A stretch of DNA of 64,000 nucleotides from Bacteroidales bacterium (GTDB taxonomy: Bacteria; Bacteroidota; Bacteroidia; Bacteroidales; UBA932): contig SFMG01000006.1 of NCBI GenBank assembly GCA_004554455.1, forward strand, positions 1-64,000, in the 5' to 3' direction. Under the pieces are notes generated by a model. That model had not been told where the DNA came from, did not search any database, and saw nothing but the letters and a program-made list of their open reading frames with translations. Each line of letters opens with the position of its first letter. Position 1 is the first letter of the stretch. The position numbers and the translations under genes were made by a program. Shown one piece after another: positions 8,099-16,606 of the stretch.

Positions 8099-8129
8099 CA
8101 AAGATACGCAGCTTTTTTGAATTCGCAAA
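8099..8129 (-). promoter_or_regulatory. Promoter of tRNA-Pro
   Basis: On the minus strand TTTG (8129-8126), exactly 19 bp, then TATCTTTG (8106-8099). This is a textbook Bacteroidota -33/-7 promoter about 20 bp upstream of the tRNA 5' end. Confidence 0.8.
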
Positions 8130-8150
8130 TATTTCAAAGGAATTTTTGCC

Positions 8151-8158
8151 TATCTTTG
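8151..8158 (+). promoter_or_regulatory. -7 box of lolD (TATCTTTG)
   Basis: An exact TAnnTTTG match 23 bp before the lolD start codon. Confidence 0.55.
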
Positions 8159-8180
8159 GACATAATCTTCAATTGGAAAA

Positions 8181-8831
8181 ATGATAGAAGCCAAGGGAAT
8201 AAGGAAGTCATTCGCCTCTCTGGAGGTGCTCAAGGGCATAGACTTCAGCTGTGCCAAGGGGGAGATCGTGGCGATAATGGGTGCCAGCGGAGCCGGAAAG
8301 TCCACGCTGCTCCAGATTCTCGGAACGCTGTCCACTCCGGATTCGGGCAGTCTGAGCATAGACGGCACGGACGTACTCTCGCTCAGGGGAGGGGAGCTGT
8401 CTGCCTTCAGGGGAAGGAAAATAGGCTTCGTGTTCCAGTTCCATCACCTGCTTCCGGAGTTTACTGCCCTGGAGAATGTAATGATGCCTGCGCTTATTGC
8501 CGGACAGGCGGAGAAGGCCGCCAGGAAAAGGGCCGGGGAGCTCCTGGACGAGCTAGGGCTGGCGGAAAGGGCGGAACACAAGCCCTCGCAGCTTTCCGGC
8601 GGAGAGCAGCAGAGGGTTGCCATAGCCAGGGCTCTGATCAATGACCCGGCCGTGATATTCGCTGACGAGCCTACCGGCAATCTGGACTCGGTGACCAAGA
8701 AGGAGATACAGCAGCTTTTCCTGGACCTGAGGGCGTCCCACGGCCAGAGCATAGTAATAGTCACCCACGACCCCGAACTTGCCTCGGCCTGCGACCGCTG
8801 CCTCAATATGAAGGACGGCCTCTTCGTATAG
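8181..8831 (+). CDS. lolD: Lipoprotein-release ABC transporter ATPase (LolD-like)
   Basis: A 216-residue ATP-binding subunit with Walker A GASGAGKST (about residues 34-42), the Q-loop in FVFQFHHLLPEFTALENV, signature LSGGEQQRVAIARAL, Walker B VIFADEPTGNLD and the switch histidine in VTHDP. The FQFHHLLPEF stretch and overall length are typical of LolD, which powers release of lipoproteins from the inner membrane to the LolA carrier. No membrane partner (LolC/E) is next to it here, so related MacB/FtsE-type roles cannot be fully excluded. Many lipoproteins are encoded in this window. Confidence 0.88.
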   Translation: MIEAKGIRKSFASLEVLKGIDFSCAKGEIVAIMGASGAGKSTLLQILGTLSTPDSGSLSIDGTDVLSLRGGELSAFRGRKIGFVFQFHHLLPEFTALENVMMPALIAGQAEKAARKRAGELLDELGLAERAEHKPSQLSGGEQQRVAIARALINDPAVIFADEPTGNLDSVTKKEIQQLFLDLRASHGQSIVIVTHDPELASACDRCLNMKDGLFV

Positions 8832-8871
8832 CATTTTTCAAAAAATACCCAGGCTTCCAAACTGCTTCCCG

Positions 8872-9576
8872 ATGTCCGAATTCCGCTTCAAGCGCTTTTC
8901 CGTGCGCAATGAACTCTCCTCCATGAAGGTAAACACCGACGGGGTGCTGCTCGGAGCGGCCGTTACGCTCGAGCCGGCTCCGGTCAGCGTGCTGGACATA
9001 GGCAGTGGCACCGGAACCATAGCCCTGATGCTGGCACAGAGACTGGAGGGCCGTTGCCGTATCGACGCGGTGGAGATAGACGCCCCGTCAGCTGCGGAGG
9101 CAACGGAGAACTTTGCCGCCTCGCCCTGGGCCGGCAGCCTTTCGCTGCATCACTGCGCCCTGCAGGAATATATGCCAGAAAGTGAATACGACCTGATAGT
9201 CACGAACCCGCCTTATTATGATGCGTCGCTGAAGAATCCGGATGACCGCAAGGCGGCCGCGCGCCACTGCGACAGTCTGAGTTTCGACGAGATTGCGCTA
9301 TTCGCGCAGGAGCATCTCAGCTCCGGAGGCCGTCTGGCAATGGTGCTGCCGTCCGATTCGCTGAACGCCCTGCTGCGTACGGCCCGCTCCCGCTCCTTAT
9401 ATCCCTACAGGCTGCTTTCAGTGCGCACCACGGCCCGCAAGGCGCCGCGGAGAGTCATAGCCGAGTTCAGCCGCAGCCGCCGCGAGACGCTGCAGGAGGA
9501 GCTCTGCATAATGGAAGAAGGGCGCTACACCGACCGGTATATCGCCCTTCTCAAGGATTTCTATCTCAATTTCTGA
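8872..9576 (+). CDS. trmN6: tRNA1(Val) A37 N6-methyltransferase
   Basis: A 234-residue class I SAM-dependent methyltransferase: motif I DIGSGTGTIALMLA, acidic residue in AVEID, and the adenine N6-methylation motif NPPYY (TNPPYYDASLKNPD). The N-terminus (FRFKRFSVRNELSSMKVNTDGVLLGA) matches the YfiC/TrmN6 group. It is predicted to methylate A37 of tRNA1-Val. It starts 40 bp after lolD and is convergent with the Spy-like gene, whose stop lies 1 bp away. Confidence 0.88.
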   Translation: MSEFRFKRFSVRNELSSMKVNTDGVLLGAAVTLEPAPVSVLDIGSGTGTIALMLAQRLEGRCRIDAVEIDAPSAAEATENFAASPWAGSLSLHHCALQEYMPESEYDLIVTNPPYYDASLKNPDDRKAAARHCDSLSFDEIALFAQEHLSSGGRLAMVLPSDSLNALLRTARSRSLYPYRLLSVRTTARKAPRRVIAEFSRSRRETLQEELCIMEEGRYTDRYIALLKDFYLNF

Positions 9577-9577
9577 T

Positions 9578-10102
9578 TCAGTTGCGAGGCTTCTGCGGTC
9601 TCTGTACGTCGGGGCCTCCCTTGCCTCTGTTCAGCTTGTGTATCTGGTTGCGGCGGAATCTTTCCTCTGCCACCAGAAGCTTGGCGGTCATCTCGTCCCC
9701 AAAGCGTTTCCTGAGTTCCTCGACCGCCGCGTTGTTGGCCTTTGAGAGCTTGTCCTCGGCCTCCATCAGATTGTCCACCAGGGTCTTGTAATCGGCGCCT
9801 TCCGTTTTGCGGGCTTTTTCGAGGGCTATGCGGCAGTCCATAACCGCCTTGTTGGCCAGCCACTGCTTCTGGCTTATCTTGTCGTATGCCTTCCAGAATT
9901 TTTCGGCTTTTTCTTCGGAAAGCATCAGTTCCTGCTCGAAGAAGGCTTTTTTCTCGGCCTTCATTCTTTCCTTCCAGTCTTCCTTCTGGCACTGGTTTTC
10001 TTTCTGATGTCCGTTTTCAGTGCCCCGGCTGTTCTGTCCAGAGGCAAGTATGGATACCGCCATAAGGCAGGCGGCGGCCACTGTGATTCTGATTCTATTC
10101 AT
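9578..10102 (-). CDS. Periplasmic Spy/CpxP-like protein
   Basis: Residues 1-23 form a signal peptide (MNRIRITVAAACLMAVSILASGQ). The mature part is highly charged and predicted helical (WKERMKAEKKAFFEQELMLSEEKAEKFWKAYDKISQ) and ends in a basic, Pro/Gln-rich tail. Size and composition recall the Spy/CpxP/ZraP family of periplasmic chaperone or stress-sensing proteins, although the two LTxxQ motifs are not clear. I chose the ATG at 10102 over an upstream TTG. It overlaps the preceding gene by 8 bp and is the last gene of an ECF sigma operon, so it may be an output or sensor of that sigma factor. Confidence 0.72.
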   Translation of the reverse strand: MNRIRITVAAACLMAVSILASGQNSRGTENGHQKENQCQKEDWKERMKAEKKAFFEQELMLSEEKAEKFWKAYDKISQKQWLANKAVMDCRIALEKARKTEGADYKTLVDNLMEAEDKLSKANNAAVEELRKRFGDEMTAKLLVAEERFRRNQIHKLNRGKGGPDVQRPQKPRN

Positions 10103-10454
10103 AATTCTCAAGGTATGCGATCTCCGCGCTGCTGATGTCGGCGGAAATCAGGTAATTGATAATGTCTTCCTCGGAAACCTGGCCGGCGTTTGTGATTTCC
10201 CGGGAGACGTATTGTGTTTCTATGCCCTTTTCGCGTCCGTACCTTATGACGGCACTGCCTGCCAGGGCTATCAGCACGAAGGATGCCGCCATTGCGGCGT
10301 ATGGGGCTGCGATACGGAAGAAACTTCTTTTTTCCTCCGCGGCCTTGCATCTGTCGGCTATCCTTCCGGGCAGTTCATCGAAATATCCTTCCGGAACGCT
10401 GTATGCCTTCTCTTTGAGCCTGCTGTCCCCAAGTATGTCCCTGTTCTGTTTCAT
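10095..10454 (-). CDS. Single-pass membrane protein, candidate anti-sigma factor
   Basis: A 119-residue protein with a cytosolic N-terminus of about 45 residues (contains VPEGYFDELPGRI), one transmembrane segment (about 47-68: IAAPYAAMAASFVLIALAGSA) and a periplasmic acidic tail. The VPxGYFD(E/N)LP phrase is common in Bacteroidota proteins encoded directly downstream of ECF sigma factors. That position, together with the topology, suggests an anti-sigma regulator. No zinc-binding HxxxCxxC motif is present, so the assignment rests mainly on context. Confidence 0.68.
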   Translation of the reverse strand: MKQNRDILGDSRLKEKAYSVPEGYFDELPGRIADRCKAAEEKRSFFRIAAPYAAMAASFVLIALAGSAVIRYGREKGIETQYVSREITNAGQVSEEDIINYLISADISSAEIAYLENYE

Positions 10455-10500
10455 ATTGATTTGACAACTTAATTATCAAAAGGTTAAATCTGTATGCTTA

Positions 10501-11040
10501 TCAAAAAATCTTTTCGAGGCGTTCCCTCACCTTCTTGGAGGCGTGATGATACGAGGCCTTGAGCGAGCCCACGGAGATCCGGGTGATTTCTGAAATCTCT
10601 TCGTAGGGCATCTCCTCGAAATAGCGCAGTACGAAGACCTGTTTCTGCTTGTCCGGGAGGGAGTTGATCGCCTTCTGAACCTCGCGCTGGAGGGCGTCTC
10701 CGTTGAAGTGTACGTCTTCGTCCGCCTGCCTGTCCAGCAGGGTCTCGAGGCTCTCGGCGCTGAGCAGTGCCCTGAGTCGCTTTTTGCGCAGTAAATTCAG
10801 GGTTTCGTTGGTCGCTATCCTGTAAATCCAGGTGTACAGGCTGCTTTCGGAGCGGAAGCCGGGCAGGGCTTTCCACACTTTTATGAATATATCCTGAAGC
10901 AGGTCGTCGCTGTCTTCGTGGCTGCAGGTGAAGCGTCTCACGTGCCAGTAGATGCGCTCTCCATAGCTTTGAACTATGGCGTTGAAAGCCGCTTCGCTGT
11001 CTCCGGAAGCGTATATTTCCATTATTTCCCTGTCAGTCAT
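10501..11040 (-). CDS. RNA polymerase ECF-type sigma factor
   Basis: A 179-residue sigma-70 family protein with only regions 2 and 4. Region 2 contains DSDDLLQDIFIKVWKALPGF and SSLYTWIYRIATNETLNLLRKKR. Region 4 carries the helix-turn-helix DKQKQVFVLRYFEEMPYEEISEITRIS followed by VGSLKASYHHASKKVRERL. It heads a three-gene minus-strand operon with the membrane protein and the Spy-like protein, which points to an envelope-stress or extracytoplasmic signal. The regulon is not visible here. Confidence 0.95.
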   Translation of the reverse strand: MTDREIMEIYASGDSEAAFNAIVQSYGERIYWHVRRFTCSHEDSDDLLQDIFIKVWKALPGFRSESSLYTWIYRIATNETLNLLRKKRLRALLSAESLETLLDRQADEDVHFNGDALQREVQKAINSLPDKQKQVFVLRYFEEMPYEEISEITRISVGSLKASYHHASKKVRERLEKIF

Positions 11041-11128
11041 ATCTCAATAGACAGTTTTGCGCCCCTAAGGTTTAAACATAGTTCTTATTTGAAGATTACA
11101 TAATTAGGTGGAACGGCAAAAAGTCGCT

Positions 11129-11136
11129 ATCTTTAC
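11129..11136 (+). promoter_or_regulatory. Probable -7 box of tkt (TATCTTTA)
   Basis: TATCTTTA differs from TAnnTTTG only in the last base and lies 50 bp before the tkt start codon. Confidence 0.4.
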
Positions 11137-11185
11137 CGAGTTTGGTTAGGCAAACATACGCAATAATAAGAAAATTTAAAGATAT

Positions 11186-13207
11186 ATGGCAAACTCAGTA
11201 TCCCTTCTCAATCGTGCGGCGGACAACATCCGCATACTTGCAGCGGCAGCAGTCGAAAAAGCCAAGTCCGGCCATCCGGGCGGAGCGATGGGCGGAGCGG
11301 ACTTCATCAATGTCCTCTATTCCGAGTATCTCAGGTACGATCCTGAAAACCCGAACTGGGAGGCCCGTGACCGTTTCTTCCTCGACCCGGGACACATGGC
11401 TCCGATGCTCTATGCCCAACTTTGTCTCTGTGGCAAGTTCACTCTCGATGAACTCGCTTCCCTGCGCCAGTGGGGTTCTCCGACCACGGGACATCCGGAA
11501 CTCGACGTGATCCGCGGCATCGAGAATACCTCGGGCCCTCTCGGCCAGGGCCATGTCTTTGCCGTAGGAGCGGCCATTGCGGCCAAGTTCCTCGCGGCCC
11601 ATACGGGCAATCCGAGCTTCGCGAAAGAGAAGATATATGCCTATATTTCGGACGGCGGCATACAGGAGGAAATCAGCCAGGGCGGCGCCAGGGTGGCGTC
11701 TATGCTCGGACTGGACAACCTCATAATGTTCTACGACTCCAACGACATCCAGCTCTCGACCGAGACCAGGGAGGTGATGAACGAGGATACGGCCGCCAAG
11801 TACCGCGCCCTCGGCTGGGAGGTCTTCGAAATCTGCGGCAACGATGCCGTGCAGATACGTGAGGCCCTTGACAAGGCCCTGACGGTGAAGGGTAAGCCAA
11901 GTCTCATAATAGGCAAGTGCATAATGGGCAAGGGTGCCCTCAAGGCTGACGGAAGCTCCTATGAGGCCTCCTGCAAGACCCACGGAGCCCCTCTGGGCGG
12001 GGACGCCTTCGTCAACACCGTGAAACATCTCGGCGGTGACCCTGAGCAGCCTTTCGCCATATTTCCTGAGGTTGCAGAGCTTTATGCACAGCGCAGGGAG
12101 GAACTGAAGGCCATCTGCGCCGGGCGTCACGCCGAAGAGCAGGCCTGGGCTGCCGCAAATCCGGAAAAGGCGGCGCAGCAGGCGGCCTGGTTCAGCGGAA
12201 AGGCTCCTGAAATCGACTGGAACGCCGTTGTCCAGAAGAACAACGATGCGACCCGCAGCGCCTCGGCAGCCTGCCTCTCAGTCCTCGCCGAGCAGGTTCC
12301 TAATATGATATGCGCTTCCGCGGACCTTTCCAACTCCGACAAGACCGACGGCTTCCTCAAGAAGACCCGCGCGCTGACTGCAAACGACTTCGGCGGCGCC
12401 TTCTTCCAGGCCGGTGTGGCCGAGCTTACGATGGCCTGCTGCTGCATAGGTATGGCACTTCACGGCGGCGTGATCGCGGCCTGCGGCACTTTCTTCGTAT
12501 TCTCCGACTATATGAAACCGGCCGTCAGGATGGCGGCTCTGATGGAACTTCCTGTCAAGTTCATCTGGACTCACGATGCCTTCCGTGTGGGTGAGGACGG
12601 CCCTACCCACGAGCCGGTGGAGCAGGAGGCGCAGATACGTCTGATGGAGAAGCTCCGCAACCACCATGGCGAGCCGTCCATGCTGGTGCTCCGCCCTGCC
12701 GACGCCAGGGAGACCACGGAGGCATGGAAACTCGCGATGCAGAACGTGAAGACACCTACGGCCCTCATACTGAGCCGTCAGAATATATTGGATCTGCCGG
12801 AGGGCAACGACTACTCCCTCGTGGAGAAGGGCGGTTACATAGTCGCCGGCTCTGATGAGAACCCGGATGTGATACTCGTGGCTACCGGCTCGGAGGTTTC
12901 CACCCTCGCCCAGGGTGCGGAGCTGCTCCGCCGCGACGGCAGGAAGGTCAGGATAGTATCCGTGCCTTCCGAGGGTCTCTTCCGTTCCCAGAGTCCTGAG
13001 TACCAGGAGTCCGTGCTTCCTCGCAACGTGAAGAAGTTCGGGCTTACCGCCGGTCTCCCTGTCAATCTGCTGGGCCTTGTCCCGGCTGCTGAAGGCAGCA
13101 TCTGGGGTCTGGAGTCCTTCGGCTTCTCCGCCCCTTACAAAGTGCTTGACGAAAAGCTCGGCTACACCGCCGAGAACGTATATGCACAGGTCAACAAGCT
13201 TTTCTGA
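11186..13207 (+). CDS. tkt: Transketolase
   Basis: A full-length (673 residues) thiamine-diphosphate enzyme of the non-oxidative pentose phosphate pathway, moving two-carbon ketol units between sugar phosphates. N-terminal KSGHPGGAMGGADF, HGAPLGGDAF and the ThDP/metal region with YISDGGIQEE are present; the central pyrimidine-domain motif is EDGPTHEPVEQEAQIR with the catalytic-type glutamate. The C-terminal domain (DVILVATGSEVSTLAQGAELL) completes the fold. The gene is 5 bp upstream of lepA, so the two are probably cotranscribed. Codon bias suggests high expression. Confidence 0.96.
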   Translation: MANSVSLLNRAADNIRILAAAAVEKAKSGHPGGAMGGADFINVLYSEYLRYDPENPNWEARDRFFLDPGHMAPMLYAQLCLCGKFTLDELASLRQWGSPTTGHPELDVIRGIENTSGPLGQGHVFAVGAAIAAKFLAAHTGNPSFAKEKIYAYISDGGIQEEISQGGARVASMLGLDNLIMFYDSNDIQLSTETREVMNEDTAAKYRALGWEVFEICGNDAVQIREALDKALTVKGKPSLIIGKCIMGKGALKADGSSYEASCKTHGAPLGGDAFVNTVKHLGGDPEQPFAIFPEVAELYAQRREELKAICAGRHAEEQAWAAANPEKAAQQAAWFSGKAPEIDWNAVVQKNNDATRSASAACLSVLAEQVPNMICASADLSNSDKTDGFLKKTRALTANDFGGAFFQAGVAELTMACCCIGMALHGGVIAACGTFFVFSDYMKPAVRMAALMELPVKFIWTHDAFRVGEDGPTHEPVEQEAQIRLMEKLRNHHGEPSMLVLRPADARETTEAWKLAMQNVKTPTALILSRQNILDLPEGNDYSLVEKGGYIVAGSDENPDVILVATGSEVSTLAQGAELLRRDGRKVRIVSVPSEGLFRSQSPEYQESVLPRNVKKFGLTAGLPVNLLGLVPAAEGSIWGLESFGFSAPYKVLDEKLGYTAENVYAQVNKLF

Positions 13208-13212
13208 CAACA

Positions 13213-15000
13213 ATGGACAAAATCCGCAATTTCTGCATAATAGCCCATATCGACCATGGCAAGAGCACCCTGGCCGACAGGATGCTCGAAATCACCGACA
13301 CCCTGGCGGCCCGTGAAATGGAGAACCAGGTGCTCGACTCTATGGACCTCGAAAGGGAGAAAGGCATAACCATAAAGAGCCACGCCATTCAGATGGACTA
13401 TGTTTACAAGGATGAGAAATATGTCCTCAATCTGATTGACACTCCGGGCCACGTGGACTTCTCCTATGAGGTCTCCAGAGCAATCGCCTCCTGTGAAGGG
13501 GCGCTGCTGGTCGTGGATGCCACCCAGGGAATACAGGCTCAGACCATTTCCAACCTCTATCTTGCAATAGAGCATAATCTGGAGATTATCCCTGTGCTGA
13601 ACAAGATAGACGTTGACTCGGCAATGGTTGAGGTGGTCACGGACCAGATCGTGGACCTCATAGGCTGCGACCCGTCCGAGGTGCTGCGCTGTTCCGCCAA
13701 GACAGGTGAGGGCGTCAGGGAAATACTGGACGCGATATGCGAAAGGGTTCCCGCCCCTGTGGGTGACCCGCAGGCCCCTCTCCAGGCCCTCATCTTCGAC
13801 TCCGTGTTCAACTCCTTCAGGGGCATCATCGCCTACTTCAAGGTCAAGAACGGCAGCGTGCGCCGTGGACAGAAGGTCAAGTTCTACAACACGGGCAAGG
13901 AATATGAGGCGGATGAGGTCGGAGTGCTCAAAATGAAACTCTGTCCGCGCGACGAAATACCTTGCGGCAGCGTGGGTTACATAATCTCGGGAATAAAGAC
14001 TGCTGCGGAGGTGAAGGTTGGCGATACCATTACCGACAGGGACTGTCCTTGTTCGGAAGCCATTGCGGGCTTCGAGGAGGTCAAGCCTATGCTTTTCGCG
14101 GGAATGTATCCTGTGGAGACCGACCAGTACGAGGAACTGCGGGCTTCCCTGGAGAAGTTCCAGCTCAATGACGCTTCCCTGGTTTTCGAACCGGAGTCAT
14201 CGCTGGCCCTGGGCTTCGGCTTCCGCTGCGGCTTTCTGGGCCTGCTCCATCTGGAAATCGTCCAGGAAAGACTCTTCCGCGAATTCGGAATGGACGTCAT
14301 CACCACCGTGCCGAACGTATCATATAAGGTATATACCACTCAGGGCGAGTGCATCGACGTCCACAACCCTTCGGGCCTGCCGCCTGTGACGCTCATAGAC
14401 CACATCGAGGAGCCGTACATACGCGCCCAGGTCATTTCAAAGTCCGATTTCTACGGGCCTATAATGAAACTCTGCCTTGACAAGAGGGGAGTGCTCATCA
14501 ACCAGCACTACCTTACGGCCGACAGGCTCGAACTGACCTACGAAATGCCTCTTTCCGAGATTGTCTTCGACTTCTACGACAAGCTCAAATCCATTTCCAA
14601 GGGCTATGCCTCATTCGATTACCACGTCGTGGGCTTCAAGGAGGCAAAGCTGGTCAAGCTGGACATATTGCTCAACGGCGAGCCGGCGGACGCGCTTTCC
14701 TCTCTCATACACGTGGACCACGCGTACGACTTCGGACGCCGCATCTGCGAAAAGCTGAAGGATCTGATTCCTCGTCAGCAGTTCGACATAGCGATACAGG
14801 CGGCCATTGGCGCCAAGATCATAGCCAGAGAGACCGTGCGCCAGGTGCGCAAGGACGTTACGGCCAAATGTTACGGCGGTGACATCACCCGAAAGCGCAA
14901 GCTGCTCGAGAAACAGAAGCAGGGCAAAAAGAGAATGCGCCAGATCGGAACCGTGGAAGTTCCACAATCGGCTTTTATGGCAGTGCTCAAGCTCGACTGA
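13213..15000 (+). CDS. lepA: Elongation factor 4 (LepA GTPase)
   Basis: A 595-residue ribosome-associated translational GTPase. G-box motifs are intact: AHIDHGKSTL (G1), DTPGHVDF (G3), NKIDVD (G4) and SAKTG (G5). The EF-G-like domains follow, then the LepA-specific C-terminal domain with IGAKIIARETVRQVRKDVTAKCYGGD and KRKLLEKQKQGKKRMR. LepA acts in 30S maturation and in relief of stalled ribosomes. It starts directly after tkt and ends with a clear terminator. Confidence 0.97.
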   Translation: MDKIRNFCIIAHIDHGKSTLADRMLEITDTLAAREMENQVLDSMDLEREKGITIKSHAIQMDYVYKDEKYVLNLIDTPGHVDFSYEVSRAIASCEGALLVVDATQGIQAQTISNLYLAIEHNLEIIPVLNKIDVDSAMVEVVTDQIVDLIGCDPSEVLRCSAKTGEGVREILDAICERVPAPVGDPQAPLQALIFDSVFNSFRGIIAYFKVKNGSVRRGQKVKFYNTGKEYEADEVGVLKMKLCPRDEIPCGSVGYIISGIKTAAEVKVGDTITDRDCPCSEAIAGFEEVKPMLFAGMYPVETDQYEELRASLEKFQLNDASLVFEPESSLALGFGFRCGFLGLLHLEIVQERLFREFGMDVITTVPNVSYKVYTTQGECIDVHNPSGLPPVTLIDHIEEPYIRAQVISKSDFYGPIMKLCLDKRGVLINQHYLTADRLELTYEMPLSEIVFDFYDKLKSISKGYASFDYHVVGFKEAKLVKLDILLNGEPADALSSLIHVDHAYDFGRRICEKLKDLIPRQQFDIAIQAAIGAKIIARETVRQVRKDVTAKCYGGDITRKRKLLEKQKQGKKRMRQIGTVEVPQSAFMAVLKLD

Positions 15001-15024
15001 GCGGCCGCACAGAATATAAATGCT

Positions 15025-15058
15025 AAAAACGGACGCCCATCCCTGGGAGTCCGTTTTT
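15025..15058 (+). terminator. Terminator after lepA, symmetrical
   Basis: AAAAACGGAC pairs with GTCCGTTTTT, with additional CCCAT/CTGGGA pairing inside. The arms carry A5 on one side and T5 on the other, so it could work in both directions. Confidence 0.85.
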
Positions 15059-15121
15059 GTCCTTCACATTATGAAGGCGTCTTCAATGAGACGTATAAGA
15101 TTCTTAACCGATGCAAAGATG
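15025..15121 (-). ncRNA. Candidate structured small RNA (unproven)
   Basis: On the minus strand a degenerate promoter-like CATCTTTG (15121-15114) is followed by two back-to-back hairpins (CGTCT...AGACG at 15093-15078, CCTTCA...TGAAGG at 15077-15061) and then the symmetrical terminator. The plus strand would fold equally well as an extended lepA 3' end, so the strand and even the existence of a separate RNA are uncertain. Confidence 0.3.
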
Positions 15122-15222
15122 TACCCTTTTTTCTGTCCCGAGGTTGTTGTCTTTGTTGTTTTATCTGTTGTAAAATGTGTTGTGGAGGCCTGGAGGCCTG
15201 ATTTTTCGCCGGGCCCGCATTT

Positions 15223-15456
15223 TTACGGAACAGGATCGTATCCGCTTCCTCCCCAGGGATGGCAGCGCAGTATCCTTTTCAGCGACAGCCAGAATCCCTT
15301 GAAGGGACCATATTTCCGGAAGGCCTCCAGCGCGTATTGGGAGCAGGTCGGAGTGAAACGGCAGCAGGACGGCTTGAGAGGGGATATGCAGATCTGATAG
15401 AATCGTATGAGAGCCGTGAAGGGCAGTATGGCCAGTTCCCGGAGTTTGTCCTTCAT
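15223..15456 (-). CDS. yidD: Membrane protein insertion efficiency factor YidD
   Basis: A 77-residue protein with an amphipathic N-terminus (ELAILPFTALIRFYQICISPL) and the family signature CCRFTPTCSQYALEAFRKYGPFKGFWLSLKRILRC, followed by HPWGGSGYDPVP. It is thought to assist YidC-dependent insertion of inner-membrane proteins. Its ATG overlaps the rnpA stop region by 4 bp, the usual rnpA-yidD arrangement. About 160 bp to the right on the map (15059-15222) hold no gene. Confidence 0.93.
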   Translation of the reverse strand: MKDKLRELAILPFTALIRFYQICISPLKPSCCRFTPTCSQYALEAFRKYGPFKGFWLSLKRILRCHPWGGSGYDPVP

Positions 15457-15845
15457 GCCTGTTCCTCCCCGTTTGCCTTGCTGCAATTCCTTGCAAGTTT
15501 TTCCAGAAGCTCCCCAACCCGGGCATATATTTCCGAGGATGACATCACTTCCCGGCTGCTGTAAATCAGCAGTATATCGGCATCGATACCGTCCAGCAGC
15601 CCCTTCTGCAGTCTGTAGGCCTCGCGCAGACGACGCTTGAGCAGATTGCGTTTGACCGCCCTGCGGAAGAGTTTCTTTGGTACCGAAACCATAATGCGGC
15701 TGTGTCCGGCGCCATTGCCGCAGCGGGCGCACATCCTTATAGGGTATCCGCCCCAAAAGCGTCCCGATGCAAGAAGTTCTGAAATGTCCTTCCTGCAATA
15801 CAGTCTTTCCTCTTTGGAAAGTGTATTGGGCCGGCGGAACTCCAT
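15453..15845 (-). CDS. rnpA: Ribonuclease P protein component
   Basis: A 130-residue basic protein that binds the RNase P RNA and helps process tRNA 5' ends. The hallmark RNR-type motif appears as RRAVKRNLLKRRLREAYR, preceded by the SRIMVSVPKKLF strand. The N-terminal LSKEERLYCRKDISELLASGR also fits. It sits between hemD and yidD in a compact minus-strand operon. Confidence 0.95.
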   Translation of the reverse strand: MEFRRPNTLSKEERLYCRKDISELLASGRFWGGYPIRMCARCGNGAGHSRIMVSVPKKLFRRAVKRNLLKRRLREAYRLQKGLLDGIDADILLIYSSREVMSSSEIYARVGELLEKLARNCSKANGEEQA

Positions 15846-15849
15846 TGTC

Positions 15850-16593
15850 TTATTTCTGGCTGTCGAGGAAGACTTCTATGGCCTTGGCGACAGAAGGCAC
15901 CTCTGGGGTCGGGGCGGCTATAGCCACTTCCAGCCCGGCTTCCTTCATGGCAGAGGCCACCGATTTGCCGAAGGCAATGAAAGCGCAGTCCCCCTGTTTG
16001 TACTCGGGAAAATTCTCGTAAAGGGATTTCACATCGTAGTTGTTGTAGAGCACGATGAGCTGGAACTTGGAAAGGTCGAGCCCCCTGATGTCCTGTGACA
16101 CAGGTTTTACGAGCATAGCCGGTGTGAAGTCGAGTTTCGCGGCGGTGAAGGCGCGCGTGAAGTCATTGCCGCTGGAACCGGAGGTGGCAAGCAGGAATCT
16201 CTCGCCCGAATGCTTGCTGCCGATTTCGGCAATCAGGCTGTCGGCCGTGCCGCTGCCGAAGAAGATTTTCCTCTTCCTGTAAACAATGTATTTCTGCAGG
16301 TATTTCGCCACCGACTCGGTGGAGCAGAAATATTTCATTGTTTCCGGAACCTTGATGCGCAGTTCCTCGCAGAGATGGAAATATGCGTCTATGGCAGTCT
16401 TCGAGGAAAAGACAACAGCCGTGTAGTCCAGCACGTTGATACGCTGGGAGCGGAACTCCTTGGAACTCACCGCTTCGATCACGAAGAACGGGTTGAAACT
16501 TATCTTCACGCCATAGGCCGCCTCTATTGCCGGATAAGGGGAAGACGCAGCGAGGGGCGCGTGCTGGGATATGAGAATATCGGTCACTTTCAT
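15850..16593 (-). CDS. hemD: Uroporphyrinogen-III synthase
   Basis: A 247-residue two-domain protein that cyclises hydroxymethylbilane to uroporphyrinogen III for tetrapyrrole synthesis. Sequence conservation in this family is low. The features seen are the N-terminal KVTDILISQ, DYTAVVFSSKTAIDAYF, the hinge region, and DLSKFQLIVLYNNYDVKSLYENFPEY before FIAFGKSVASAMKEAG, which fits the usual (S/A)xG(x)TA region near the end. The ATG at 16593 is preferred to one eight codons upstream. The neighbours (DUF4271 upstream, rnpA downstream) match the common Bacteroidota order. Confidence 0.85.
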   Translation of the reverse strand: MKVTDILISQHAPLAASSPYPAIEAAYGVKISFNPFFVIEAVSSKEFRSQRINVLDYTAVVFSSKTAIDAYFHLCEELRIKVPETMKYFCSTESVAKYLQKYIVYRKRKIFFGSGTADSLIAEIGSKHSGERFLLATSGSSGNDFTRAFTAAKLDFTPAMLVKPVSQDIRGLDLSKFQLIVLYNNYDVKSLYENFPEYKQGDCAFIAFGKSVASAMKEAGLEVAIAAPTPEVPSVAKAIEVFLDSQK

Positions 16594-16606
16594 ATCTTTG
16601 TATCTG

